From NCBI GenBank assembly GCA_030429045.1, contig JAUIEA010000001.1, positions 1 to 64,000 of the forward strand: a stretch of 64,000 nt of DNA, in the 5' to 3' direction. The notes below the pieces were generated by a model, which worked only from the letters and a program-made list of their open reading frames with translations, had not been told where the DNA came from and ran no database searches. This DNA comes from Bacteroidia bacterium. Its GTDB lineage: Bacteria; Bacteroidota; Bacteroidia; Chitinophagales; Saprospiraceae. Shown one piece after another: positions 37,425 to 45,867 of the stretch; position 1 is the stretch's first letter; the number at the start of each line of letters is the position of its first letter. The position numbers and the translations under genes are program-made.

Positions 37425-39011
37425 TTATTCCGTGGTGACATCCACTTTGATGCGCTCATCCCGATTGGCCAGCTCCCAGGTCGTGTAAAACACAAGCTTT
37501 CCGATCTTGGCCATGGCATCAAAATCGATCTTTTCTATCGTATCAGAAGGGCGGTGATAATCCTCGTGAGATCCATTAAAATAGAAGATCGCCGGAATGC
37601 CTAATTCGGCAAAATTGTAATGGTCGGATCGCTGATAGTACCGATTGGGATCGTTTGGATCATTATAGGTATAGTCCAGTTCCAGCTGGGTGTGCTTCGC
37701 ATTCATCTCCTCATTGATCCGATGCAGGTCCGAACTCAAGCGGTCTGATCCGATCACATAGATATAATCCGGGTTGGACTCATGTTTTTGATCGATACGG
37801 CCAACCATATCGACATTGACATTCACGACCGTACTCTCTAGTGGGAACACCGGATTCTGTACATAATATTTGGAGCCCAGCAGGCCTTTTTCTTCTCCGG
37901 TGACCAGCATGGTCAGCACACTGCGTCGAGGGCCTATGCCCTTCTGCCTGGCAAGTGAAAACGCCTGCGCGATTTCCAGGACCGTACTGGTCCCCGACCC
38001 ATTGTCGTTGGCTCCGTTAAAGATGTCGTCACCTCGTTTTCCAAGATGGTCAAAATGCGCAGTGACCACGACCAGTTCATCCTTTAGTTCCGGGTCTGAT
38101 CCTTCAATGTATCCCAATACATTGGAGCCTTTGATCTCTTCGAGGTCCAGTCGCGAGGTAAATGTAAACGGAGTTTGAAGCGTTACCGGCTTGGGCCGTT
38201 TGCCCCTGTTCAGTCGTTTCCGGGCATCAATCACCTCATCCACCTGAGCTCCCATCAAGTCGCGGGCCATGGAAGAGGACAGGATCACCAGGGCTGGTCC
38301 ATCCGTTCGTTCAATCGCCTCACCCAGAGAAATGCTGGGGCCGACCATAAACCGCCGTGTCTGCCCGGCCAGTTTTTTAAAGTCGGAGGCGATCATCAGG
38401 ACCACAGATGCGCCCTGATCCTGGGCGGTCTGCATCTTCATTCGCCAGTCCCGGCTCCAGCGACTGGGTTCATTCGTACCCGAGATACAGTATTTCCCTT
38501 TTTTATTGACCGGCTCGCCTTCATAGATCATCACGGCCTTACCCCGTACATCCAATCCCGCATAATCGTGGTGCCGGGGATCTTCAATCCCGTAGCCTGC
38601 AAAGACAATATCCTCCATTGAAAAAACTTCCTGCCTGGTAGCATATCGCTTCATGCAAAGGAAGTCCCACATGTGCCTGTACTCCTTATCTCCGGCCACC
38701 AGCATGACCTCTCCCCAATCCGTGCGTGTGAAGATGACATCCTGATAATACGACCCGTCTTCCCGATAGCCGGGTATTCCAAAGCTCTTGAATTGGGAAG
38801 CGAGAAACTGGGCGGCCTTTTCATTTCCTTCCGTGCCGGTCTCCCGACCTTCCAACTGATCGCTGGACAAGACACTGAGATACATCCGCAAATCCTGCGG
38901 GACAATGGATTCTGCAAAATCATCCACCGTATAAGCGGGTGCCTGACCTGGCAACAAACCTGTCCAACACCATACAGCCAGGAGGGATATCAAAATTCTG
39001 AAGTTCATCAT
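37425..39011 (-). CDS. Exported M28-family metallopeptidase with PA domain
   Basis: A ~528-residue protein with signal peptide MMNFRILISLLAVWCWTGLLPGQ. A protease-associated insert covers about residues 130-270. The M28 catalytic domain has the co-catalytic two-metal ligands in VTAHFDHLG and NGANDNGSGTS, the catalytic Glu pair in TGEEKGLLGS, Asp in NVNVDMVGR, and the last His in HEDYHRPSDT. Family members are aminopeptidases or carboxypeptidases acting outside the cytoplasm. The start codon lies eight bases after the rpiB stop, so it is the last gene of the DUF2723-rpiB operon. Confidence 0.92.
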   Translation of the reverse strand: MMNFRILISLLAVWCWTGLLPGQAPAYTVDDFAESIVPQDLRMYLSVLSSDQLEGRETGTEGNEKAAQFLASQFKSFGIPGYREDGSYYQDVIFTRTDWGEVMLVAGDKEYRHMWDFLCMKRYATRQEVFSMEDIVFAGYGIEDPRHHDYAGLDVRGKAVMIYEGEPVNKKGKYCISGTNEPSRWSRDWRMKMQTAQDQGASVVLMIASDFKKLAGQTRRFMVGPSISLGEAIERTDGPALVILSSSMARDLMGAQVDEVIDARKRLNRGKRPKPVTLQTPFTFTSRLDLEEIKGSNVLGYIEGSDPELKDELVVVTAHFDHLGKRGDDIFNGANDNGSGTSTVLEIAQAFSLARQKGIGPRRSVLTMLVTGEEKGLLGSKYYVQNPVFPLESTVVNVNVDMVGRIDQKHESNPDYIYVIGSDRLSSDLHRINEEMNAKHTQLELDYTYNDPNDPNRYYQRSDHYNFAELGIPAIFYFNGSHEDYHRPSDTIEKIDFDAMAKIGKLVFYTTWELANRDERIKVDVTTE

Positions 39012-39019
39012 CTTCCGGA

Positions 39020-39448
39020 TTAACAAGCGATCTTATCGGCACGACGGGCATGACGTCCGCCTTCAAACGGGGTGCTCAGGAAGGTCCTTACCATGGCTCT
39101 CGCTCGCCGCAGCGAAATGAAACGCGCCGGTATGGCCAGCACATTTGCATTGTTGTGGGTCCGGCCCAACCGTGCGATCTCCTCGGTCCAGGCCAGAGCC
39201 GCCCGAATACCGGCATGTTTGTTCGCGCTCATCGCCACGCCATTGCCACTTCCACAGATCACAATGCCCAATTCAGCCTTTTGCTTTTCCACCAGACGAG
39301 CCACTGCATGGGCGAAGTCGGGATAATCCACCGAATCCGGACCATGGGTTCCCTGGTCCAGCACCTGATGGCCGGCCTTGGTCAACATCTCTTTGATAGA
39401 ATCCTTGTAGGTGTAACCGGCATGGTCACATCCGATGGCAATGATCAT
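39020..39448 (-). CDS. rpiB: Ribose 5-phosphate isomerase B
   Basis: A 142-residue RpiB/LacAB-family enzyme interconverting ribose 5-phosphate and ribulose 5-phosphate in the pentose phosphate pathway. It begins MIIAIGCDHAGYTYKDSIKE with the phosphate-binding GCDHAG, then DYPDFAHAVA, the catalytic-site VICGSGNGVAMSANKHAGIRAA, and THNNANVLAIPAR. The usual active-site Cys is in ICGSGNG. Its ATG overlaps the stop of the DUF2723 gene (ATGA), and it is followed by the M28 peptidase. Confidence 0.95.
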   Translation of the reverse strand: MIIAIGCDHAGYTYKDSIKEMLTKAGHQVLDQGTHGPDSVDYPDFAHAVARLVEKQKAELGIVICGSGNGVAMSANKHAGIRAALAWTEEIARLGRTHNNANVLAIPARFISLRRARAMVRTFLSTPFEGGRHARRADKIAC

Positions 39449-42400
39449 TGGACTGAGGGTTTAGCGTATGGCGCAAACATCCGGGTCAGCTCGGTTTCGA
39501 ACTCCGTATCCTTCGCCTGTTTGGCAATATTGATGAGGTCGTCCTTGGTGCGGTCCGTCATGGCAAATTCCTGTGAGAATCCACCTTCCATATCCTCCAT
39601 ATCCAGGGAGTAATAAAACTCCAGCCAATCCAGGGTCTCCCTTGCCAGCACCTCCAGATGAGGCTTGGCTTCGGCATAGGCATCCGCCTGGATGTAGATC
39701 ATGACCAGTGGCAGGATATTGTAGTCGTAGTGGAAATTCATATGAGGGAATGCCTTGAAGTAGGTGTTCATCAATTCCACAGCCTTTTCATTCCGCCCCT
39801 GCTTGATGAATTCCCTGGCAGCACGCAGGATCACATATCGCTGCGATTGAATGCTGGGCTGATAACTCTGGTCGACAAAGAGTCGCTTCTTGTCAAAATT
39901 ACCCCACCTCCATTTTGTCGTGACATTCTCAAACAATTTATCCGCATCCACGCGGCCACTTCCAATGATTCCAAAGCCGGGATCACCCTGGCTCTGGACC
40001 GGTGTGATCCGCAATGCGAGACCCTCCAGCGACATATATGGCTGGAGTCCAAGCAGCTTGTCCTGCTGGCAGGTGACAGCAAAGTAGATGGGTCGTTCAT
40101 TGATATTGGAGGCGACGATATCCATCACGGCCAGCTCATCCTTAATGATGCTGTTTCCTTCGAGCTTGAAGGGTAATCTGGTCAGGATATTGCCCGTATC
40201 CGAGGCACCCAGAACGCCATTGGCTGCCATGAGGCTCGGGTTGAGACTGATGTACAGGTTGCGGGCCGGCACATATGAATCCAGGCTGCGGCCTCCACCG
40301 ATGGGGAAGGGATGATCCTCGGCAATGAACCTGAGGGCATCCAAGGCATCCATCTCCCGATTATCCGCCTGCTGTGGGATGGGCAACTGGATACGTTTCA
40401 TACCGCGCAGTGCTTCATTGGGTACGGTCATCTTGATCGGTGCAGAATCATTGATCTTTCTCCTCAGGTTGCTGATATACCAATCTACCGCGATCAGACT
40501 GAGATTGACGACCCGGACATCCCGGCGGATATTCTCAACCTCCTGAGCGTACCACAGCGGATAGGTATCATTATCCCCGTAGGTGAAGATGATGGCATTG
40601 GGTTCGCAGGAGTTCAGGAAGTTTGACGCATAGTCTCTGGAAGCCTTGTGTTCACGGCGCCCCAGATCATCAAAATTCTGGAAGCCCATCAGGATCGGGG
40701 CGACCATGACCAGTGCGGCAGCCAGTGCAGCCGCAGGCATTTTTGGAATGTTGACCTTATCCCGGAAGATCCTGAACAGGGCCAGTACACCCATGCCGAT
40801 CCAGATGGTATAGGTAAAGATGGAACCGGCCAGAACATAGTCTCGTTCTCGCGGTTCTCGGGGGGGTTGATTGGAGTAGAGAATGATCCCGAGTCCGGTC
40901 ATCAGGAAGAGGATCAGAATAGCATTGAACTCATGTTTGGATTTGCGGGCATGGAAGAACAGGCCTAACAGACCAAAGATGAGGGGCAGGAAGAAATAGG
41001 TATTTCGGGCCAGGTCATTCTTGACCACTTCGGGCAACTGGGACTGGTTGTGCAGTCGGGCTTCATCGATAAACGAGATCCCGCTCAGCCAGTTTCCACT
41101 TCGGGTATCCCAGGAGTAAATGCCCTGTTCTGCATTCTGACGGCCGACAAAATTCCAGAAGAAGTATCGCCAATACATCCAGTTGATCTGGTAGTTGACA
41201 AAAAACTTGAGGTTGTCCGCCATGTTCGGCGTTCCCTTTTTTCCACCCAGCCATTGCCGGTACAGATCCGGACGTGGGGCATTATAGTCTCCGATCCGGG
41301 GAAACAGCAGTTTGTCTGCATCGCGGAATTGATAGCTCACCTTCTGATCCACCACTTCATAGCGATCATCGACCCTACCATAGCGATCTTCTGTTTCGGA
41401 TCCAACTACCTTGGCATCGAAATGAGGTCCCCGGACCAATGCGCGCTCACCGTATTGTTCACGGTTGAGGTAGGGCACCAGACGCATGGCATCGTAGGGT
41501 GCGTTCATGTTGACGGGCGGATTGGCATTGGCCCGGATCACCACCATTCCCAGGATGGAATATCCGATCAGGATCATGGACGCGGCTACGAAGATATTCT
41601 GAATGAGTTGGTCCTTTTTGCGGTGTGCCCATCGCAATCCCAGGAACAGGCCTCCGCCCAGCAGCAGGAACAAGGGGATCAGACCGGTGTGGAAGGGAAG
41701 ACCGAAGCTGTTCACCATTACCAGTTCGAAAAACGCCCAGAGGGATGGAATGCCTGGAATGACAAAGGCCAGCATAAAGCCGATAAAGAGCAGTCCTGCA
41801 CCGGCGGCAATGATGGCCCCACGCAAATTGGGTGTGGCGACTTTTTTGTAATAGTACAGGATCCCCAGTGCCGGAAAGGTCAGCAAGCTGAGCAGGTGAA
41901 CGCCTACAGACAGGGCCGCCGCAAATATGCAAAAGATCAACCAGCGATCACTCTCCTTATTGTCGGGAAGATTATACCATTTGACGCCGGCCCAGAAGAC
42001 CAGCGTGGTAAAGAAGGTGGACATGGCGTACACCTCCCCTTCGACGGCAGAAAACCAGATGGAGGTAGCGAAGGCTGTGGATAATCCGGCAGCAATACCC
42101 GCTCCGGCCAGAGCCAGTTCAGTAGCCTGATCCGGTTCCGTGTCCCGTCCGACCAGGGCAATACGGCCGAGGATCATGGTAATCCAGCAGACAAACATCG
42201 CGGCAAAGGCGGTACAGAGGCCCGACATCATATTCACTGCAAAGGCGATGTCCTCCGGATTGTCAGACAGCAGCTCCGCAACCAGGGTGAACATCCGCCC
42301 GACCAGCAGGAAGATCGGTGCTCCGGGAGGGTGAACCACCTGGAGCTTATAGGCACCCAAAATGAACTCGCCGCAGTCCCACAGACTACCAGTTCGCTCA

Positions 42401-42477
42401 ACAGAGTAAAAATAGACGATAGCCGCAATGGCAAATACGAGCCAACCGGACAGGTTATTCCAACGCTTAAAGGTCAT
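39445..42477 (-). CDS. DUF2723 membrane protein, TMEM260-like GT-C glycosyltransferase
   Basis: A 1010-residue protein from the ATG at 42477 (MTFKRWNNLSGWLVFAIAAIVYFYSVERT). The N-terminal DUF2723 domain has the conserved WDCGEFILGAYKLQVVHPPGAP near residues 32-53, with the acidic pair expected of a GT-C active site in the first periplasmic loop. About a dozen membrane segments span residues 12-590; a large soluble region (YASNFLNSCEPNAIIFTYGDNDTYPLWYAQE) and a TPR-like tail follow. DUF2723 is the domain of human TMEM260, reported to be a protein O-mannosyltransferase (established elsewhere); protein O-glycosylation is common in Bacteroidota, so a similar role is plausible. It leads the operon with rpiB and the M28 peptidase. 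Confidence 0.88.
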   Translation of the reverse strand: MTFKRWNNLSGWLVFAIAAIVYFYSVERTGSLWDCGEFILGAYKLQVVHPPGAPIFLLVGRMFTLVAELLSDNPEDIAFAVNMMSGLCTAFAAMFVCWITMILGRIALVGRDTEPDQATELALAGAGIAAGLSTAFATSIWFSAVEGEVYAMSTFFTTLVFWAGVKWYNLPDNKESDRWLIFCIFAAALSVGVHLLSLLTFPALGILYYYKKVATPNLRGAIIAAGAGLLFIGFMLAFVIPGIPSLWAFFELVMVNSFGLPFHTGLIPLFLLLGGGLFLGLRWAHRKKDQLIQNIFVAASMILIGYSILGMVVIRANANPPVNMNAPYDAMRLVPYLNREQYGERALVRGPHFDAKVVGSETEDRYGRVDDRYEVVDQKVSYQFRDADKLLFPRIGDYNAPRPDLYRQWLGGKKGTPNMADNLKFFVNYQINWMYWRYFFWNFVGRQNAEQGIYSWDTRSGNWLSGISFIDEARLHNQSQLPEVVKNDLARNTYFFLPLIFGLLGLFFHARKSKHEFNAILILFLMTGLGIILYSNQPPREPRERDYVLAGSIFTYTIWIGMGVLALFRIFRDKVNIPKMPAAALAAALVMVAPILMGFQNFDDLGRREHKASRDYASNFLNSCEPNAIIFTYGDNDTYPLWYAQEVENIRRDVRVVNLSLIAVDWYISNLRRKINDSAPIKMTVPNEALRGMKRIQLPIPQQADNREMDALDALRFIAEDHPFPIGGGRSLDSYVPARNLYISLNPSLMAANGVLGASDTGNILTRLPFKLEGNSIIKDELAVMDIVASNINERPIYFAVTCQQDKLLGLQPYMSLEGLALRITPVQSQGDPGFGIIGSGRVDADKLFENVTTKWRWGNFDKKRLFVDQSYQPSIQSQRYVILRAAREFIKQGRNEKAVELMNTYFKAFPHMNFHYDYNILPLVMIYIQADAYAEAKPHLEVLARETLDWLEFYYSLDMEDMEGGFSQEFAMTDRTKDDLINIAKQAKDTEFETELTRMFAPYAKPSVQ

Positions 42478-42511
42478 CTTCGAGGGGAAATTTGTGATTT
42501 CACAAGGGCTG

Positions 42512-42519
42512 TAAAAGTA
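42512..42519 (-). promoter_or_regulatory. -7-like box TACTTTTA of the DUF2723 operon
   Basis: One mismatch to TAnnTTTG on the minus strand, 35 bases upstream of the ATG at 42477. Confidence 0.45.
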
Positions 42520-42570
42520 CGTAAATATCCTATGTGGGATGCTTTCACCCGTGCAGTTCAAGGTAATTGA

Positions 42571-42578
42571 TACTTTTG
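42571..42578 (+). promoter_or_regulatory. -7 box TACTTTTG of the DUF4834-rluA pair
   Basis: Exact TAnnTTTG match, 17 bases upstream of the ATG at 42595. It supports that small gene. Confidence 0.6.
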
Positions 42579-42594
42579 GACAAACGCAGAAAGC

Positions 42595-42741
42595 ATGTTC
42601 AAATTATTGTTGATGGTTTTGGTGGGCTATTTTGCCTATCGGTTGTTCTTTATGCCCAAGCCACCACTCCCTCCAAACGACAACCAGAATCTAACAGATC
42701 AACACAAGGGTGAATACACAGATTATGAAGAAGTCGAGTGA
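42595..42741 (+). CDS. DUF4834-like 48-residue membrane protein
   Basis: A short gene encoding 48 residues: a single membrane helix (MFKLLLMVLVGYFAYRLFF), a proline-rich turn (MPKPPLPPN), a polar linker and the acidic end YTDYEEVE. A helix followed by a linker and a terminal DYEE(V/I) motif is the mark of DUF4834, a small Bacteroidota family of unknown function. It has its own TACTTTTG promoter box, and its 3' end overlaps the start of the RluA-type synthase gene by 17 bases in another frame, so the two are coupled. Identification is from memory of the family pattern. Confidence 0.75.
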   Translation: MFKLLLMVLVGYFAYRLFFMPKPPLPPNDNQNLTDQHKGEYTDYEEVE

Positions 42742-43432
42742 GGAAGAAGGGGTCGAAAAGAGACCCAGTGATTATGTGTTGTACAAATGCAATGCCTATT
42801 GGATCTGCATAAAACCGGCTGGTATGCCGATTGTACCGGACAAAACAGGTGACCCTTCACTGATGGACCTGATGTCCAAATATGCTCATCATAAATTCTT
42901 CGCTGTTCATCGTCTGGATCGGCCCGTGAGTGGACTGGTGATCCTGGCCTGTAGTAAACCGGTCGCGGCCACCTTCTCCAAAATGTTCAAGGCGGGAAAG
43001 GTCGACAAGACCTATCTGGCCGTCACTGCCGACAAACCGGAACCCCTGAAAGGCCTCCTGGAAGACACGCTGGTGACCGCCGAAAAGGTCCACAAGGCCT
43101 TTATTACCGAAAAAGAAGACGACAAGGGATTGAAAGCTTCCTTGAGTTACGCCTACCTGGGCAGCAGTGATCGCTATCATCTGCTGGAAGTACAAACCCA
43201 TAGCGGGCGCTTTCACCAGATCCGGGCCCAACTTGCCGGGGCAGGATGGCCCATCAAAGGTGATGTCAAATATGGCTCACGCAGAGGTAATCGGGATCGC
43301 AGCATTCACCTGCATGCCTGGAAGCTTACATTTCCGCATCCAGTCAGCGGAGAGACCTGCCACTATACGGCTCCCATCCCAGATCAGGACCCGGTCTGGT
43401 CAGCATTGGCAACATTCCTGTCGGCAGATTGA
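42725..43432 (+). CDS. RluA-family pseudouridine synthase
   Basis: A 235-residue protein from the ATG at 42725 (a GTG at 42710 is also open). It has the catalytic motif HRLDRPVSGLVILACS with Asp near residue 64, preceded by IKPAGMPIVPDKTGD and followed by KTYLAVT, and later THSGRFHQIRAQLAGAGWPIKGDVKYG, all typical of the RluA family. No S4 domain is present, as in RluA itself or TruC/YqcB. It isomerises a uridine in rRNA or tRNA; which one is unknown. Its 3' end overlaps the convergent MFS gene by about 49 bases. Confidence 0.93.
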   Translation: MKKSSEEEGVEKRPSDYVLYKCNAYWICIKPAGMPIVPDKTGDPSLMDLMSKYAHHKFFAVHRLDRPVSGLVILACSKPVAATFSKMFKAGKVDKTYLAVTADKPEPLKGLLEDTLVTAEKVHKAFITEKEDDKGLKASLSYAYLGSSDRYHLLEVQTHSGRFHQIRAQLAGAGWPIKGDVKYGSRRGNRDRSIHLHAWKLTFPHPVSGETCHYTAPIPDQDPVWSALATFLSAD

Positions 43433-44658
43433 AAACCACCTGCACCACCCATCCGACCAGCCAGATAGATCCCGATCGCTGCGACCAGTGCCATACATCC
43501 GATGAGGATCCACAGTGTCTTAAACCCAAAACGATCTGCTACTTGCAGCCCGATCAACGGTGCGAGAATAGTGGTGATGGCAAATCCCATGGTGTAAAAA
43601 GCCATATACTGACCCCTGGTTTTGCCCGTGGCGCGTCCGATAGCATAACTGTTTGCAAAAGGAAAATTCAACATTTCCCCGATAGTCAGCAATGACATGC
43701 AGATGACAGCCACCCCGGCCCAGGTAGGATGGAGGTTCAGACTGAAAAACGAGATGGCAATCACCACCGCTCCGATGACCATCAGCCAGATCTTGTGAAA
43801 CCGTCCTTCCAGAATATAGACCAGGGTCACTTCTGAAAGTCCGATCACCAGTCCATTCAAGGCGATCAACAGACCGATCTCATCCTCAGTCATGCCCAGC
43901 CGGGTCTTGCAAAAAACGGGCAGGGTGTGGATAAACTGCATAAAGCAGATGGCTACCAGGATCATCATACTCAGGAAGAACAGGAAGGGCAGGTCCTTGT
44001 GAGGTGGGGTATGTACTGCGTCCGGAGGGTCTTCCATCGCCGGGTTATTGTTGGCTTTCCGGGGAGGAAGGAAAATACGCATGATGAGGGCGGCGACGAT
44101 ACAGGTCAGGCCATCCACCAGAAACAGCAGCGAATAACCCATGCTTGCGGCCACAAATCCACCGACCGCCGGACCGACTGACCAGCCCAGGTTGATCGCC
44201 ATACGCACCAGTGCCAGGGACCGGGTGATATTCTCCGGCTTGCTATAGGCACCCACAGCAACGAAGTTGGCCGGACGAAAAGCATCCGAAATGGAGCTGA
44301 GGACAAAGACGCCGACACAGAGTGCCCAAAGGGAATGCAGACCCATCAATCCGATAAAGACAAAACCGCTGAGAAACAGGGCCCAGAACTGGACCTTGTA
44401 AAAGCCGATGGCATCGGTCAGCTTGCCCCCGATCCAGGCACCCAGCAGCGATCCCAGGCCGAAGGACCCCATGACCCATCCGGCCTGTTCCAATGTAAAT
44501 TGCCGATCGACGGTCAGGTACACGGTCATAAAGGGAATGACCATGGTGCCACTCCGGTTGATAAAGGTGACTAACGCCAGCAGCCAGACATTCGCTGACA
44601 AACCACGAAAGGCATTGTAAAAGACCCGAAGAGGTGTACGCTGAAGCAGACCGAACAT
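43384..44658 (-). CDS. MFS transporter (12 transmembrane segments)
   Basis: A 424-residue major facilitator superfamily protein from the ATG at 44658. Twelve hydrophobic segments are visible with the A-motif-like GSLLGAWIGGKLTDAIGFYKV between segments 2 and 3. RSGTMVIPFMTVYLTVD in segment 1 and a central polar loop (PPRKANNNPAMEDPPDAV) divide the two halves. The pattern resembles the multidrug efflux MdtH/YdeR-like group, but the substrate is not known. The TACCTTTG box is seven bases upstream of the ATG. The C-terminal end overlaps the RluA-type gene tail to tail. Confidence 0.9.
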   Translation of the reverse strand: MFGLLQRTPLRVFYNAFRGLSANVWLLALVTFINRSGTMVIPFMTVYLTVDRQFTLEQAGWVMGSFGLGSLLGAWIGGKLTDAIGFYKVQFWALFLSGFVFIGLMGLHSLWALCVGVFVLSSISDAFRPANFVAVGAYSKPENITRSLALVRMAINLGWSVGPAVGGFVAASMGYSLLFLVDGLTCIVAALIMRIFLPPRKANNNPAMEDPPDAVHTPPHKDLPFLFFLSMMILVAICFMQFIHTLPVFCKTRLGMTEDEIGLLIALNGLVIGLSEVTLVYILEGRFHKIWLMVIGAVVIAISFFSLNLHPTWAGVAVICMSLLTIGEMLNFPFANSYAIGRATGKTRGQYMAFYTMGFAITTILAPLIGLQVADRFGFKTLWILIGCMALVAAIGIYLAGRMGGAGGFQSADRNVANADQTGS

Positions 44659-44664
44659 GGATGG

Positions 44665-44672
44665 CAAAGGTA
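44665..44672 (-). promoter_or_regulatory. -7 box TACCTTTG of the MFS gene
   Basis: Exact TAnnTTTG match on the minus strand ending seven bases before the ATG at 44658; implies a very short leader. Confidence 0.55.
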
Positions 44673-45118
44673 GCCGTTGACGGGAAACTGAATGGCTATT
44701 CGCTTTTCGCCAAGAACATCGGTGGTTGGCACCACCTGGAGGGGTGTCGGGTGTCGAGCGTTGGGTGTCCCGAGGACAAAAAAGGAGGTTATTGCGTTAA
44801 GGCGGGATTTCGTGATTTCGAGGGATCAGGAATGAGAAAGGCGGAAAGTGGAAATCGGAAAGCGGAAGTACAGTTCTGGGACTGTGGGATTCTGAGACCG
44901 TGGGACGAAGTGACTGCGGATCATCTGCCAGCCGAGAGGAAGGAATACTCAGAATCCAGCCTACGGCTGTCAAGCAGGAACGCAGGAATCAGTAATAGGG
45001 GCAGAGCTCCGGAGTTGGGGGTTGGCTATTGGCTATTGGCTATTGGCTATTGGCCAAATTAAAAAAGTGACTGGCCCAGGGTTAAAAAGCACTCCCTTCT
45101 TATTAGTGGAATGGCTAA
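44673..45118. other. Non-coding spacer with short tandem repeats
   Basis: Holds a GGCGGAAAGTGGAAATCGGAAAGCGGAAG tract (about 44839-44868) and five copies of TTGGCTA (about 45014-45054). The open frame here (44634-45062) is not protein-like. Confidence 0.5.
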
Positions 45119-45725
45119 CCTCACCCCCCGCCCTCTCCTTTTCAAGGAGAGGGAGCTTATTCCGGGTAAGTATCCAGTTGCTTTCCCGATTGATGAATAC
45201 AAGGACCCTGTAAGGGTCCAACACATATATCTCCGGATGAAACCCGGGTTACATGCGTATCTCCCTCGTTTTGGCTGAATGTCTAACCTCACCCACGGAC
45301 GATTCCGCTCTTAAAGCGGAATGTCCGGATCCAGACATCCCGCTGAAGCGGGATCGTCTGGGCCCCGCCCTCTCCTTTTCAAGGAGAGGGAGCTTATTGC
45401 ATGGTAGCATTCAGGTTGCTTTCCCGATTGATGAATGCAAGGACCCTGGAAGGGTCCAACATCAATAGCCCCGGGTGAAACCCGGGGTAACAGACCAATC
45501 CAAACCCGTTTTGGCAGAATGACTAACCTCACCCCAACCCTCTCCTTTTCAAGGAGAGGGAGCTTATTCCGGGTAAGTATCCAGTTGCTTTCACGATTTA
45601 TAAACACAAGGACCCTGGAAGGGTCCAACATCAATAGCCCCGGGCTTTAGCCCGGGGTAACAGATCAATCCAAACCCGTTTTGGCGGCATTTTTGCCCCG
45701 CAAAAATGATGACAAAACACCCCTG
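45119..45725. repeat. Three-unit array of hairpin modules, with nested insertion and palindromic end element
   Basis: Three units, starting near 45119, 45289 and 45526, share the order CCTCTCCTTTTC-AAGGAGAGG hairpin, GAGCTTATTCCGGGTAAG, CAGTTGCTTTCCCGATTGAT, GGACCCTGGAAGGGTCC hairpin, CAACATCAATAG, CCCCGGG..CCCGGGG hairpin, ATCCAAACCCGTTTTGGC, and TGACTAACCTCACC. The spacing of the first hairpin is 237 then 170 bases. The longer unit carries an extra ~67 bases (45297-45364) with two more hairpins, one nearly perfect at 45331-45362. The last unit ends in the GTTTTGGCGGCATTTTTGC palindrome shared with copies at 331 and 4937. No gene lies in it. Confidence 0.85.
45331..45362. repeat. 31-base hairpin inserted in the second array unit
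   Basis: CCAGAC-ATCCCGCT pairs with AGCGGGAT-GTCTGG with a GA loop and one bulged base. It and the neighbouring ATTCCGCT/AGCGGAAT hairpin (45302-45322) are absent from the other two units. Confidence 0.8.
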
Positions 45726-45770
45726 GACGAAGAGCTGACTCCTACCCGTTTGCCAATCTAAAAGCTACCA

Positions 45771-45807
45771 CTTCTCCTTAACTCCTTAACCCCTCAACTC
45801 CTTAACT
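45771..45807 (-). repeat. Satellite tract downstream of the Omp28-like gene
   Basis: On the minus strand AGTTAAGGAGTTGAGGGGTT followed by AAGGAGTTAAGGAGAAG, directly after the gene's terminator. Confidence 0.75.
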
Positions 45808-45846
45808 AAAAAAGAGCCACCCCGATTCCTCGGAGCAGCTCTTTAT
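45808..45846 (-). terminator. Rho-independent terminator of the Omp28-like gene
   Basis: On the minus strand AAGAGCTGCTCCGA and TCGGGGTGGCTCTT pair with minor mismatches around GGAA, followed by TTTT. Confidence 0.85.
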
Positions 45847-45867
45847 ATCATTCTCTAGACGTTCAGT

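Noticed and set aside
44634-45062. 142-codon open frame downstream of the MFS start
   Set aside because: Composed of microsatellite translations (repeated YWLLAIGYW) and begins antisense to the MFS gene.
45119-45660. Possible CRISPR array
   Set aside because: Only three units of 170-237 bases with internal hairpins, no short repeats with unique spacers of constant length, and no cas genes.
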